Source: Artemia franciscana (lineage: Eukaryota; Arthropoda; Branchiopoda; Anostraca; Artemiidae). From it: 64,000 bases of DNA. Below, one piece after another: positions 14,295 to 24,594 of the stretch (the stretch's first letter is position 1; every line of letters starts with the position of its first letter). Made by a program: the position numbers and the translations under genes. The notes under the pieces are model-generated. The model saw only the letters and a list, made by a program, of their open reading frames with translations, did not search any database and was not told where the DNA came from. The DNA is taken from positions 5,843,011 through 5,907,010 of the forward strand of contig NC_088873.1 of assembly GCF_032884065.1 (NCBI RefSeq), in the 5' to 3' direction.

Positions 14295-15364
14295 TAGCTG
14301 TTGGGGTGGCGCTTCGCGCCACCCCAACACCTAGTTGGTGGGGCGCTTCGCGCCCCCCCAAGCCCCCCCGCGCGCGTAAGTCGTTACGCGCCATATTAGT
14401 TACGCACCATTGTAGCTGTGTCCCTGTGTCCCACCTGTGAATAGAGATAGATATAAATATATATTCTTAACTACGTAAAACATGCGAATATACAACATTC
14501 TTCGCTGTCTCATTGTCTGTGCATATAAATAGCATTTATATTCCCTGTGTCCCGGTCGTCATTTGTGTCCTGGTGTCCCAGTTTGTATTTTCTCTTTGAG
14601 TGTCCCGGTCGTCATTTATATTCCTTGTGTCCCAGTGTCCCGGTCGTCATTTGTGTCCCGGTGTCCCGGTCTGTAATTTCTATTCAAACAATCCCTGTGT
14701 CTCAGTCGTCAATTATATATCCCGCCTGTGCCCCCGGCGTCCCCGTTGTAGTTGTGTCCCTGCGTCCCGGTCGTCATTTATATTCCCGGTCGTGATTTGT
14801 GTCCGGGTGTCCCAGTCTGTAATTTTTCTTTGAGGTTCCTGGTCGTCATTTATATTCCCTCTGTGTCGGTCGTCATTTGTGTCCCGGTCTGTAATTTATC
14901 TTTGAGTGTTTTTTCTTTTTAGTTTTTTTTATTTTTTTACATTTTTTCAGTTTTTTTTCTTCTTTATTTTTCAGCGTCACTATGAAGTACATATCGCCGA
15001 ACCTTTGTTTTTTAACTTAAATCTGGTAGGCATTGATGACCTTATCCAAGTCAAAATCCCAAACCCAATCATCATCGCTATCATTTTCAGTTTTGATATG
15101 TTTTGACTCTCGCTTTCCAAGTGGATTTTCATCTAACTGCGCGGTTTTGCGTTCTTTAGCCGCAAGCCTATTTTCTTGCTGTTCTTGTGATTCCTCGGCA
15201 CGCTTTCTTTTCTTACTTTCTCTATCAGCAGCAAGTTTTTTGGCTTGCTGACGTCACCGTCAAAGCAAAAATGACGACAACTAATTTCATGACGTCAGTC
15301 AACACAGAAACATGACGTCACCTGATCCAAAGACAGGCAGACAACTTATTTTTATATATATAGA
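14294..15364 (-). mobile_element. Complete non-autonomous Helitron, 1071 bp, carrying a Rep N-terminal chimera
   Basis: CTAG at 14294-14297 has both hairpins, and the 5' terminus TCTATATATA starts at 15364. The flanks are A before and T after, as expected. It contains a truncated Pif1 scrap (14465-14530), a long minisatellite (14530-14905), a short T-rich body and, unlike all other copies, an open segment from the Helitron N-terminal coding region (15017-15253). The leader shares the sequence of the autonomous element at 15611. The next copy begins only 2 bp (TA) away, giving a head-to-tail pair. Confidence 0.85.
15017..15253 (-). pseudogene. Helitron N-terminal fragment joined to an acidic, Trp-containing tail
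   Basis: About 78 codons are open between TGA (15254-15256) and TAA (15017-15019). The first half (KKLAADRESKKRKRAEES and following) matches the repeat N-terminus of the Helitron protein at 15778. Relative to that element an internal deletion joins the leader GACGTCA directly to the repeats and removes the start codon; no ATG lies in frame before it. The second half (from about TAQLDENPLGKRESK on) ends in a strongly acidic stretch with DSDDDWVWDFDLD. It does not match the zinc-finger/Rep sequence that follows the repeats in the autonomous copy. It is either an alternative Helitron ORF end or captured coding sequence; I do not recognise it. Confidence 0.6.
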
Positions 15365-15366
15365 TA

Positions 15367-15600
15367 CTAGCTGTTGGGGTGGCTGTTGATGGTGATTGCT
15401 AATCGAACATTCCTTGTGTCCCGGTCGTCATTTATATTCCCTATGTGCCGGTGTCCCGGTCGTCATTTGTGTCCCAATGTCCCGGTCTGTAATTTCGTCA
15501 GTCGGAAACATGACGTCAGTCGACACAGAAACAGAACGTTACCTGACGTCACACACCACAGACAACTTATTTTTATATGAATATATATATATCTATATAT
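15367..15600 (-). mobile_element. Truncated Helitron, head to tail with its neighbour
   Basis: CTAG at 15367-15370 is followed by only the start of the hairpin. After a deletion come a short Pif1 scrap (15383-15410), a minisatellite (to about 15490), a CRE-bearing leader (15495-15560) and the 5' leader near 15562-15590. Confidence 0.7.
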
Positions 15601-15664
15601 ATATATCTATCTTCTATATATATAGAAATAAGTTGTCTGTCTGTGTGTCTGTCTGTGGATCAGG

Positions 15665-15736
15665 TGACGTCATGTTTCTGTGTTGACTGACGTCATGAAA
15701 TTAGTTGTCGTCATTTTTGCTTTGACGGTGACGTCA
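15665..15736 (+). promoter_or_regulatory. Three CRE palindromes before the Helitron ORF
   Basis: Perfect TGACGTCA octamers (the cAMP-response element bound by CREB/ATF bZIP factors) lie at 15665-15672, 15688-15695 and 15729-15736, within 115 bp of the first ATG (15778). The same octamer sits in nearly every non-autonomous leader, often inside CAGGTGACGTCACCTG. This suggests a conserved promoter element of the family; binding is not shown. Confidence 0.6.
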
Positions 15737-15777
15737 TTCAAGATATTTAAGACATATGGTCACGTAGAAATCTATTA

Positions 15778-16461
15778 ATGTTTAAGTTTACAATGACTGA
15801 TGAACTTACCATGGCAAAAGCCGATGAAGATGCTCAAAGAGTCTATGCCAAAAAACTTGCTGCTGATAGAGAAAGTCAGAAAAGAAAGCGTGACGAGGAA
15901 CTACCAGAGCAACGCGAAAGCAGACTTGCTGCTAAAAGAGAAAGTGAAAAAAGAAGGCGTGCCGAGGAATCAAAAGAACAGCAAGGAAACAGGCTTGAGG
16001 CTGATAGAGAAAGAAAGAACAGAAAGCGTGCCGAGGAACTACCAGAGCAACGCGGAAGCAGACTTGCTGCTAAAAGAGAAAGTGAAAAAAGAAGGCGTGC
16101 CGAGGAATTACAAGAACAGCAAGAAATCAGGCTTGCTGCTGATAGAGAAAGTAAGAAAAGAAAGCGTGCCGAGGAATCAGAGCAACCTGAAAGTTATCGC
16201 CTGGCATTCAGGTACAACCCAGTCGATGATTATAGCTTGAGTAGATGTGTTCAAATCGGGACAATGTCTAAAATTTGTCCCTATTGCAAGGCCTTGAAAT
16301 TCAATGGTGAAACAATGGGAATGTGTTGCGCCTCAGGAAAAGTTAAACTTCCTCTATTGGCTGCACCACCAGAGCCATTGAAGACTTTCCTTACTGGAAC
16401 TACTTCAGAATCTAAGCGTTATTGTCAAAAATCAGAAAATACAACTCATGTTTCCAAATGA
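15778..16461 (+). pseudogene. Helitron RepHel protein, N-terminal part (frameshifted)
   Basis: A 227-codon frame. Residues about 20-145 are five imperfect 23-24-residue charged repeats of the type RLAAKRESEKRRRAEE, likely helical. Residues about 148-205 contain a stretch typical of animal Helitron proteins, with C-x2-C (CPYCKALKF) and a downstream CC pair, a probable zinc-binding module. The frame is lost near 16430, where a frameshift leads into the next feature; the 227-codon frame ends at 16461. Alternative starts are the Met codons at 15793 and 15811; I kept the first. The repeats are also similar at nucleotide level (units 2-3 resemble 4-5), so they expand by duplication. Helitron proteins carry Rep nuclease plus Pif1 helicase for rolling-circle transposition in the nucleus. 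With the frameshift and the loss of the 3' half, this copy cannot be functional. Confidence 0.85.
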
Positions 16462-17643
16462 CGTCGTTTGGAGCCCAAATCGAAAATCCAGATCAATTTA
16501 TGTCTACTTTCAAAGTAAAAGGGCAAATTTATCATAGACCAGGTTCCCTTCTACCATTCTCAGGCGAGAATCATAAATTTTTACAATTGTACTTCATCAG
16601 TGATAGAAATTCTGAATTGAATGCACGTTGCGAAATTTCTCCCAACGTTGAAAGGACAATCGTTTCCCAATTGCAACATCTTTTCCACGAAAATAATAAT
16701 TTAGTGCGTCTGTTCAAAAGAGCCATCGATTTGATGCCTACTGATACGCATAAAATTGTTATTTCCGCTAACAAAACGCCTCCTGGCCAACATGTGCGTA
16801 GATACAATGCTCCAACTATCGACGAAGTGGCAATCGTTATGGTCGGTGATCAGTTTTTACCTCGAGATATTATTCTTCATAAGCGAAACGCTCAGTTGTT
16901 AAGAATTGCTGAAACTCATCGATGCTACGATGCCCTACAATATCCTATCATTTTTTGGGATGGAGCCGACGGCTATCACTTTAATATTAAATTGATGAAT
17001 CCAGCCACTAACAAAGAAATGAATAAGAAATGCAGTGCAATGCATTATTATTCCTATAGACTAATGATTCGGCAGGATGAAGAAAATTATATTTTAAAAT
17101 GCCGTGAATTGTTTCACCAATTCGTCGTTGATATGTATGCTAAAATTGAATCAGAACGTTTGCTATATATCCGCCTGAATCAGACCAAGCTCCGCTCTGA
17201 ACAATACATTCATTTGCGAGATGCAGTTATAAATGACGGTAATACCACAAACGTTGGAAGATTAACAATTTTACCTTCGTCATATGCTGGCAGTCCCCGT
17301 CATATGCGTGAATATGCTCAAGATGCTATTGCGTATGTTCGTCTCTATGGTCGTCCAGATTTATTTATTACATTTACATGTAATCAATCTTGGGACGAGA
17401 TATTGCAGCTTTTACTTCAAGGACAATCAGCGGTTCATAGGCATGACATTACGGCCCGGGTCTTCCGGCAAAAGTTGAAATCACTGATAAACTACATTAT
17501 AAAACTTGAAGTGTTTGGGTCAGTGCGATGCTGGATGTACTCAGTGGAATGGCAAAAACGAGGTTTGCCACACGCACATATACTAATCTGGCTACATAAA
17601 AAAATTACTTCGAACGAAATTGATGATGTGATTTCCACTGAAA
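16422..17643 (+). pseudogene. Helitron Rep (HUH nuclease) domain, truncated
   Basis: This continues the preceding frame after a frameshift; the homology resumes at IRKYNSCFQMTSFGA. About 400 codons cover the Helitron-like N-terminal domain and the start of the Rep domain. FITFTCNQSWDEI (residues about 312-325 of this frame) is the first Rep motif. RGLPHAHILIWL (His at 384 and 386) is the HUH metal-binding motif that positions the nicking metal ion. The third motif with the catalytic tyrosines lies further downstream in the family and is missing: at 17644 the frame runs into the 5' end of another Helitron and stops at 17723 in foreign sequence. Apart from the single frameshift the coding sequence has no internal stops, so the element was probably active fairly recently. 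No introns are apparent. Confidence 0.88.
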
Positions 17644-18540
17644 TCTATATATATAAAAATAAGTTGTCTGTGTGTGGATCTGTGGATCAGGTGAAGTCAT
17701 GTTTGTTCGCATATGACGTCTGAATTATTTCACACTAATACAAAAGAAGAAAAAAACTAAAAAAGGTAAAAACTACAAAAAAAACTAAAAAGAAAAAAAA
17801 ACTAAAAAAGCTAAAAAACTAAAAAAAACTAAAAAAAGGTAAAAATCTAATAACTAAAAAAAAACTGAAAAAAATAAAAAAAGGCAAAAACTACAAAAAA
17901 AATAAAAACTAATAAAAAACTAAAAAAGCTAAAAAACTAAAAAAACTAAAAAAAACTAAAAAAAGGTAAAAAACTAAAACTAAAAACTAAAAAAGAAAAA
18001 AACTAAAAAAAAGGAAAAAACTGAAAAATAAAAAAGAAAAAGAAAACTAAAAAAATATGAATAAATATATATAAAAATAAGTTGTTTGTGGGTTATGTCT
18101 GTCTGTCTGTCTGTCGAGTGACGTCGTGTTTGTCCGCATATGACGTCTGAATTATTTCACACTAATACAAAAGAAGAAAAAAAACTAAAAAAGGTAAAAA
18201 CTACAAAAAAAACTAAAAAGAAAAAAAACTAAAAAAGCTAAAAAACTAAAAAAAACTAAAAAAAGGTAAAAAACTAAAAACTAAAAAAAACTGAAAAAAC
18301 TAAAAAAAGGCAAAAACTAAAAAAAAACTAAAAACTAATAAAAAAACTAAAAAAGCTAAAAAACTAAAAAAACTAAAAAAAACTAAAAAAGGTAAAAAAA
18401 AAAAAAAAAACTAAAAACTAAAAAAGAAAAAACTAAAAAAAAGGAAAAAACTGAAAAATAAGAGAAAAAGAAAACTAAAAAAATATTAATAAATATAAAA
18501 AATATAAATATAAATATAATATAAATTAGCAATCAACAAA
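17644..18540 (+). mobile_element. Helitron with type B-A double leader inserted in the Rep frame
   Basis: A type-B 5' leader at 17644, an A-rich body, a type-A leader at about 18062 (GTTGTTTGTGGGTTATGTCT) and a second A-rich body. Order and spacing equal those of the copy at 9584. It lacks the Pif1 scrap and the 3' hairpin end; from 18480 it decays into ATAAATATA sequence. Confidence 0.8.
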
Positions 18541-18897
18541 GCACCGAGACACAAATGACGACCGGGACACAGGGAGTATAAATGACGACCACGACATAAG
18601 TAAAAAAAAAACTAAAAAAACTAAAAAAATGGTAAAAACTACAAAAAAACTAAAAACTAATAAAAAAACTAAAAAATCTAAAAATCTAAATAAACTAAAA
18701 AAGAAAAAAAAGAAAAGAGGAAAAAAATAAAGGAGAAAAACAAAACTAAAAAACTAATGTATATACAGACCGGGACACCGGGATACAAATGACGACCGGG
18801 ACACAGGGAATATAAATGACGACCGGGACACAGGGACACAACTACAATGGGGACGCCGGGGGGCACAGGGTGATATAAATGACGACCGGGACACCGT
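18527..18897 (+). mobile_element. Helitron minisatellite and A-rich fragment
   Basis: A partial Pif1 or minisatellite junction (ATTAGCAATCAACAAAGC) and minisatellite units (18540-18600), then an A-rich body and more minisatellite (18765-18897). At 18897/18898 it joins an opposite-orientation copy in the middle of a minisatellite unit, so the junction is a rearrangement and not an element end. Confidence 0.65.
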
Positions 18898-19640
18898 CTG
18901 TGCATATAAATAGATTGTCAGGTTTACCGACTCTTGAACATGCAACATATAATGGTCCATGGGAAAACAATCCGTATTCAGATCTATACCTCATGATTCT
19001 AATGATTGCCCTTGAGCTTTGTTGATGGTGATTGCTAATCGACCATTCCCTGAGTCGCCATCGTCATTTATATATCCCCCTGTGCACCCCGGCGTCCCCT
19101 TTGTAGTTATGTCCCTGTGTCCCGGTCGTCATTTATATTCCCTGTGTCCCGGTCGTCATTAGTGTCCCGGTGTTCCAGTCTGTGATTTCTCTTTGAGTGT
19201 CCCGGGCGTCATTTATATTCCTTGTGTCCCGGTGTCCCGGTCGTCATTTATATCCTCCTGTGCCCCCCGGCGTCCCCATTGCAGTTGTGTCCCTGTGTCC
19301 CGGTCGTCATTTATATTCCCTGTGTCCCGGTCGTCATTTGTATCCCGGTGTCCCGGTCTGTATATACATTCGTTTTTTAGTTTTGTTTTTCTCCTTTATT
19401 TTTTTCCTTTTTTCTTTTTTTTCTTTTTTAGTTTATTTAGATTTTTAGATTTTTTAGTTTTTTTATTAGTTTTTAGTTTTTTTGTAGTTTTTACCATTTT
19501 TTTAGTTTTTTTTTTTTTTACTTATGTCCTGGTCGTCATTTATACTCCCTGTGTCCCGGTCGTCATTTGTGTCTCGGTGCTTTGTTGATTGCTAATTTAT
19601 ATTATATTTATATTTATATTCTTTATATTTATTAATATTT
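18898..19640 (-). mobile_element. Non-autonomous Helitron fragment
   Basis: Minus-strand Pif1 scrap (18898-19045) followed by minisatellite (19050-19370), a T-rich body and a short minisatellite (19525-19590). The 3' end is missing at the inversion junction at 18897. Confidence 0.7.
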
Positions 19641-21320
19641 TTTTAGTTTTCTTTTTCTCTTATTTTTCAGTTTTTTCCTTTTTTTTAGTTTTTTCTTTTT
19701 TAGTTTTTAGTTTTTTTTTGTTTTTTACCTTTTTTTATTTTTTTTAGTTTTTTTAGTTTTTTAGCTTTTTTAGTTTTTTTATTAGTTTTTAGTTTTTTTT
19801 AGTTTTTGCCTTTTTTTAGTTTTTCAGTTTTTTTTAGTTTTTAGTTTTTTACCTTTTTTTAGTTTTTTTTAGTTTTTTAGCTTTTTTAGTTTTTTTTTTC
19901 TTTTTAGTTTTTTTTGTAGTTTTTACCTTTTTTAGTTTTTTTTCTTCTTTTGTATTAGTGTGAAATAATTCAGACGTCATATGCGGACAAACACGACGTC
20001 ACTCGACAGACAGACAGACAGACATAACCCACAAACAACTTATTTTTATATATATTTATTCATATTTTTTTAGTTTTCTTTTTCTCTTTTATTTTTCAGT
20101 TTTTTCCTTTTTTTTAGTTTTTTCTTTTTTAGTTTTTAGTTTTTTTTAGTTTTTTACCTTTTTTTAGTTTTTTTTAGTTTTTTTTAGTTTTTTTAGTTTT
20201 TTAGCTTTTTTAGTTTTTTTATTAGTTTTTATTTTTTTTATAGTTTTTGCCTTTTTTTATTTTTTTCAGTTTTTTTTTAGTTATTAGATTTTTACCTTTT
20301 TTTAGTTTTTTTTTTAGTTTTTTAGCTTTTTTAGTTTTTTTTTTCTTTTTAGTTTTTTTTGTAGTTTTTACCTTTTTTAGTTTTTTTCTTCTTTTGTATT
20401 AGTGTGAAATAATTCAGACGTCATATGCGGACAAACATGACGTCACCTGATCCACAGATCCACAGATCCACACACAGACAACTTATTTTTTTTAGTTTTC
20501 TTTTTCTCTTATTTTTCAGTTTTTTCCTTTTTTTTAGTTTTTTCTTTTTTAGTTTTTAGTTTTTTTTGTTTTTTACCTTTTTTATTTTTTTTTAGTTTTT
20601 TTAGTTTTTTAGCTTTTTTAGTTTTTTTTTATTAGTTTTTAGTTTTTGCCTTTTTTTAGTTTTTTCAGTTTTTTTTAGTTTTTAGTTTTTTACCTTTTTT
20701 TAGTTTTTTTTAGTTTTTTAGCTTTTTTAGTTTTTTTCTTTTTAGTTTTTTTTGTAGTTTTTACCTTTTTTAGTCTTTTTTCTTCTTTTGTATTAGTGTG
20801 AAATAATTCAGACGTCATATGCGGACAAACACGACGTCACTCGACAGACAGACAGACAGACATAACCCACAAACAACTTATTTTTATATATATTTATTCA
20901 TATTTTTTTAGTTTTCTTTTTCTCTTTTATTTTTCAGTTTTTTCCTTTTTTTTAGTTTTTTTCTTTTTTAGTTTTTAGTTTTCTTTAGTTTTTTACCTTT
21001 CTTTAGTTTTTTTTAGTTTTTTAGTTTTTTAGCTTTTTTAGTTTTTTTATTAGTTTTTATTTTTTTTATAGTTTTTGCCTTTTTTTATTTTTTTCAGTTT
21101 TTTTTTAGTTATTAGATTTTTACCTTTTTTTAGTTTTTTTTAGTTTTTTAGCTTTTTTAGTTTTTTTTTCTTTTTAGTTTTTTTTGTAGTTTTTACCTTT
21201 TTTAGTTTTTTTCTTCTTTTGTATTAGTGTGAAATAATTCAGACGTCATATGCGGACAGACATGACGTCACCTGATCCACAGATCCACACACAGACAACT
21301 TATTTTTATATATATAGATA
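19640..21320 (-). mobile_element. Two tandem copies of the B-A double-leader Helitron module
   Basis: The segment beginning TTAGTTTTCTTTTTCTCTTA occurs at about 19642 and again at about 20489, a period near 847 bp. Each copy contains two leaders in reverse complement. Landmarks ATTAGTGTGAAATAATTCAG start at 19953, 20398, 20792 and 21223, alternating type A (ending ACAAACAAC) and type B (ending ACACAGACAAC). The intervening bodies are T-rich arrays. Read on the element strand the order is B, A, B, A. No minisatellite, helicase scrap or 3' hairpin is present. Confidence 0.85.
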
Positions 21321-21325
21321 TAGTT

Positions 21326-21383
<58 letters not shown>

Positions 21384-21392
21384 AACAGCTAG
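21321..21392 (+). mobile_element. (TA)n with a minimal Helitron 3' tail; right boundary of the nest
   Basis: A (TA)n array ends in ACCAACAGCTAG at 21381-21392, the last bases of a plus-strand Helitron with the hairpins deleted. The following base is T. With the outward-facing 3' end at 531, the nest is flanked by 3' termini in inverted orientation. Confidence 0.7.
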
Positions 21393-21730
21393 TTTTATTA
21401 TAATTTTATTTAAGAATTAACGACGCTTCTTGACTACTAAGGTCCCTGCGTCGGCACTGCAGTGTATTCCTGCAGCGTAATTCGATCTCTGGGTCTAAGG
21501 TCAAATTACCAGGCTAAATTACGAGGCAAAGGTCAAATCCACGGCGCCACCACAGGACAATAGGTCAAAAATATCGAGTTTATTCCACCCGATTACTTTT
21601 TAAATTTACTAGGGAAATTTTCGGTATTTTTTTCTTTCATTTAGGCAAACATGAATTTTTGTGCAACGACGTACAATAAAAAAACGAAAAGAAAGCCACT
21701 AGTTCCCGCCCCACCCCCTTTTCCCCCAAG
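21393..21730. other. Non-coding flank, nothing recognised
   Basis: Ordinary AT-rich sequence with moderate CpG content. There is no open frame, repeat or RNA signal I can support. Confidence 0.5.
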
Positions 21731-22440
21731 TGCATCAGATCAAAATTTTGAGACAGCCGTTTTAATTTAAATATTCTAAACATCAGATAACAAAGGCTTC
21801 ACGGTCGAAAACCCCCCAGAGCCTTGGGATAAGTGCTGTAAGTTTTGCCCAGGGGGTATATAAGGTTTTCATGGAAGGTTTGGTAGTAAAATTTTTATGA
21901 TTCTCGTATGATTGAACATATAAAGTTCTAGTTCCCTTTTTAAGAGTCAAAAGTGATAACAGGCCAACTAGCCCCTCTCCTAAGCCCTTTTTCTCCATAT
22001 GTATCTGATCGAAATTTTGAGATAGCCATTTTACTTAAAATATTCTAAACATCAGATAACAAAAGCTCCAGGGTCCACAAAACCTCTCAAAACCTGGGGT
22101 TAAGTGCTGTATGATTTGCCCTGGGGGTATGTAAGGCTTCAACGGAAGGGGTTGTCGTATAAACTTTATAGGATTCTCATATGACTGAAAATATAAAGTT
22201 CTAGTTCCCTTCTTAAGAGTCGATAGTGATAAGAGGCCAACTAGCCCCCTCCTAAGTTTCCCAAATCTATCCTATCGAAATTTTAAGATGTTCATTTTTC
22301 AAAATAGTCTAAACATCGTACAAAACGGCTCTTGGGCAAACCCAACCCTCCAGAGCCTGGAGGGAAAGGCTGTATGTTATTTCCCGGAGGTATGTAATTT
22401 GTATATAGAAGGAATGGTTTTATAAGCTTTGGAGGAGGGT
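21731..22440. repeat. Tandem repeat, unit about 267 bp, about 2.6 copies
   Basis: The landmark GATCAAAATTTTGAGACAGCC at 21738 recurs in similar form at 22007 and 22273. Shared parts include CTAAACATCAGATAACAAA, a GCCCAGGGGGTAT box and TAAAGTTCTAGTTCCCTT. The units resemble the internal part of the dispersed Family A (AAATTTTGAGATAGCC). Confidence 0.8.
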
Positions 22441-22829
22441 GATTTGATTAGAAACTAAAAGGTTCTAAGTTCAAATTCCGTTTTTATCCATAAAATAGCA
22501 ATAACAAAAACAGTATCCCAAAGGTCTCAATGGCCCTTTATTTGGAAAACCACTTACAACAAATAATTTAAAATTGGATAAATCCATACTAAACAGCCCC
22601 TAAATATATATCTACAAGGGAAAGAAATTAACTCACCGAAATTCCAAAGGAAATTACGATCCTCCTATCACCCGAAATAAAAAAAAAATGATAAATTTTT
22701 CTACGTCATCGAGGATCCAACGCTAATAAAACAACACCCAAAACATAAAAGAAATCCTAAAAATATAAAATGTTTTTCACATTGAGCTTTAATAAAATAC
22801 TTTTCATCTGTCTTTTAATGGAACCAGTA
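22441..22829. other. Non-coding, nothing recognised
   Basis: AT-rich DNA without a supportable feature. Confidence 0.5.
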
Positions 22830-22923
22830 GTCCAGTAAGTACTGGACCTCAGCAGGAACCAAGTTCCAAGCATGCCCCTCAGTCCCTTGGTTCGTTCAGA
22901 TCGAAGTCTGAACGAACCAAGGG
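22830..22923. repeat. Two adjacent perfect inverted repeats (hairpins)
   Basis: The first is 8 bp per arm with a 2-nt centre: GTCCAGTA (22830-22837) and TACTGGAC (22840-22847). The second has a 17-bp perfect stem starting CCCTTGGTTCGTTCAGA (22884-22900), a 6-nt loop and its complement (22907-22923). It could be a small RNA hairpin or the end of an unrecognised element. It has no T-run and does not look like a microRNA precursor of usual length. Confidence 0.7.
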
Positions 22924-23619
22924 AATAGCAAGAGTCGTCACATCCTCGCAGCTACAAACTGTGCATAAATTAATTTCCTTTACTGGTTTAAGTGGTCCAT
23001 GACATAGGTTTCATTAAAACTGAACATCTCTATCTCTGGTACAAAACGAGAAAAGTTAATGGTTTTTATAAGATTTCTGAGAAATTAGATGTCAGCTTCT
23101 AGTTTTCTGTCGTTTATTCGTATCTGTTGTATAAGCTCTACAAGTTATGGCAAGACCACCCAATCAGTTCTAAATAATTGGCCATATAAACTGAAAAAGT
23201 TTATAATGGACGAGATAGGGTCATTCTACAAGGTATTGAATTCCTTTAAAAGAGAGTTTGGAGCTCCTCAACTGAATTTGCCACTAAATCTGTTGGCCAC
23301 TTGAGCTGCCTTGGCCACTAAAAACAATATTGGGTATTCTCTAGTGATAAAACTGGTGCCCTTTATTAATTATTCTCAAAAATCATTAATATACAGATTA
23401 AAAAGTTTCGGCGACCACGTACATCCTTGACAGAATTGCAATTTTCCTGACGTCCTGAATTGTCCAGATGCATCTATAGGATGGAAGTGTGCAGTATAAC
23501 TCTTATTATTATTTTTTTATTTTTTTTTTACCTTTTTTGTAAATCTACAAGGTGCTTGATCATTTCAACAAGCCTTAATCATGTAATCATTAAAGGAGCC
23601 AAAATGGTTAATAATAAGA
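22924..23619. other. Non-coding, nothing recognised
   Basis: No supportable gene or repeat. Short open frames here have no domain signature. Confidence 0.5.
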
Positions 23620-24010
23620 AAGATAAAAACAAGCTCAGAAAGGAAGAGGGGTAATTCTTAGCATCGCGGAAGAATTGAGACAAGAATGTGACAAAAACAC
23701 AGATTTAGATTGTTGAATCATTTGAATGTCTCAAAAAGCAAAAAGACCTTGAGCATTACCGAAGACCTAAAATTTGTGCAGACAAAAAAGAAGGGATAAA
23801 TTTTTGCATCCTAGAAGAAATTAGACAAGAACACGCACAGATTGAGATATTGACGCGTTTAGATGTCTCAAAAAGAAAATATAAAGATCTGAAAATCAAG
23901 CAAATGCGTAGACGAAAAGGAAGAGGGGGTAAATTTCCGTACCCCATTAGAAACTGGATACGAACGCGTTAAAATACACACATTTTTATGCGTTTGGACA
24001 TCTCAAAAAG
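23620..24010. repeat. Degenerate tandem repeat, unit about 133-145 bp, about three copies
   Basis: GAAGAATTGAGACAAGAATG (23669), GAAGAAATTAGACAAGAACA (23814) and GAAACTGGATACGAACGCG (about 23950) mark successive units. Each is followed about 50 bp later by ATGTCTCAAAAAG, with GAAGAGGGGTAA-type boxes between units. Confidence 0.7.
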
Positions 24011-24594
24011 AATTTAAGCATTCTAAAAAAGTCGTCTCCCTCCTTAAAAGCCTCTTACTCCCCGAAATTCGAATCAATAACTGACACGTTTATCAATAAC
24101 TGATAAACTTTGATAAACTGATAACTGATAAACTGATAAACTGATTTTTTGAATCAATAACAGATACGTTTACTCCTGTTTTACCCTCTAACGATTTCCT
24201 TTTTTATTCAGAGGTATTGATGCATCTAAACTACTTTAGACATATTTCTTTTTGGGGTGGATAATTAATAATTGAAAAAGCCAACAAAACAATTGGTTTT
24301 AATTCGGTGGCTAATAGATCAATCTTCAGATACTGTTAAATCATATTTATAATATTAAACAACAACACTAATAATCAAACTAATAAAACTTAATATAATT
24401 TTCAATGGGGTTGTAGAAAATAGAATGAAAGTTTGGATTTGCACATATACCCAAACTTTGACTATCATCCCTCTTTGATGGATGAAAAGACAAGAAAAAT
24501 ACAAGAATCTAGAAAGAATTCCATTGCTCCAGCAATACACAGATAAAAACATTTTATTATTAACCATCCCTAATCCAGTGATATTTGTATTAAA
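24011..24594. other. Non-coding, nothing recognised
   Basis: Contains a small run of TGATAAACT-type repeats (24090-24145) and otherwise featureless AT-rich sequence. Confidence 0.5.

Larger units (their letters stand above)
15611..17643 (+). mobile_element. 5' half of an autonomous Helitron
   Basis: The terminus TCTATATATA starts at 15611, followed by the GTCTGTCTGT leader, three CRE sites and the RepHel coding region from 15778. At 17643/17644 the element stops where another Helitron 5' end (TCTATATATATAAAAATAAG) begins. The base before is A, so this is a later Helitron inserted into the Rep frame. I do not find the missing half (the two catalytic tyrosines and nearly all of the helicase) elsewhere in the window. 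Confidence 0.85.
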
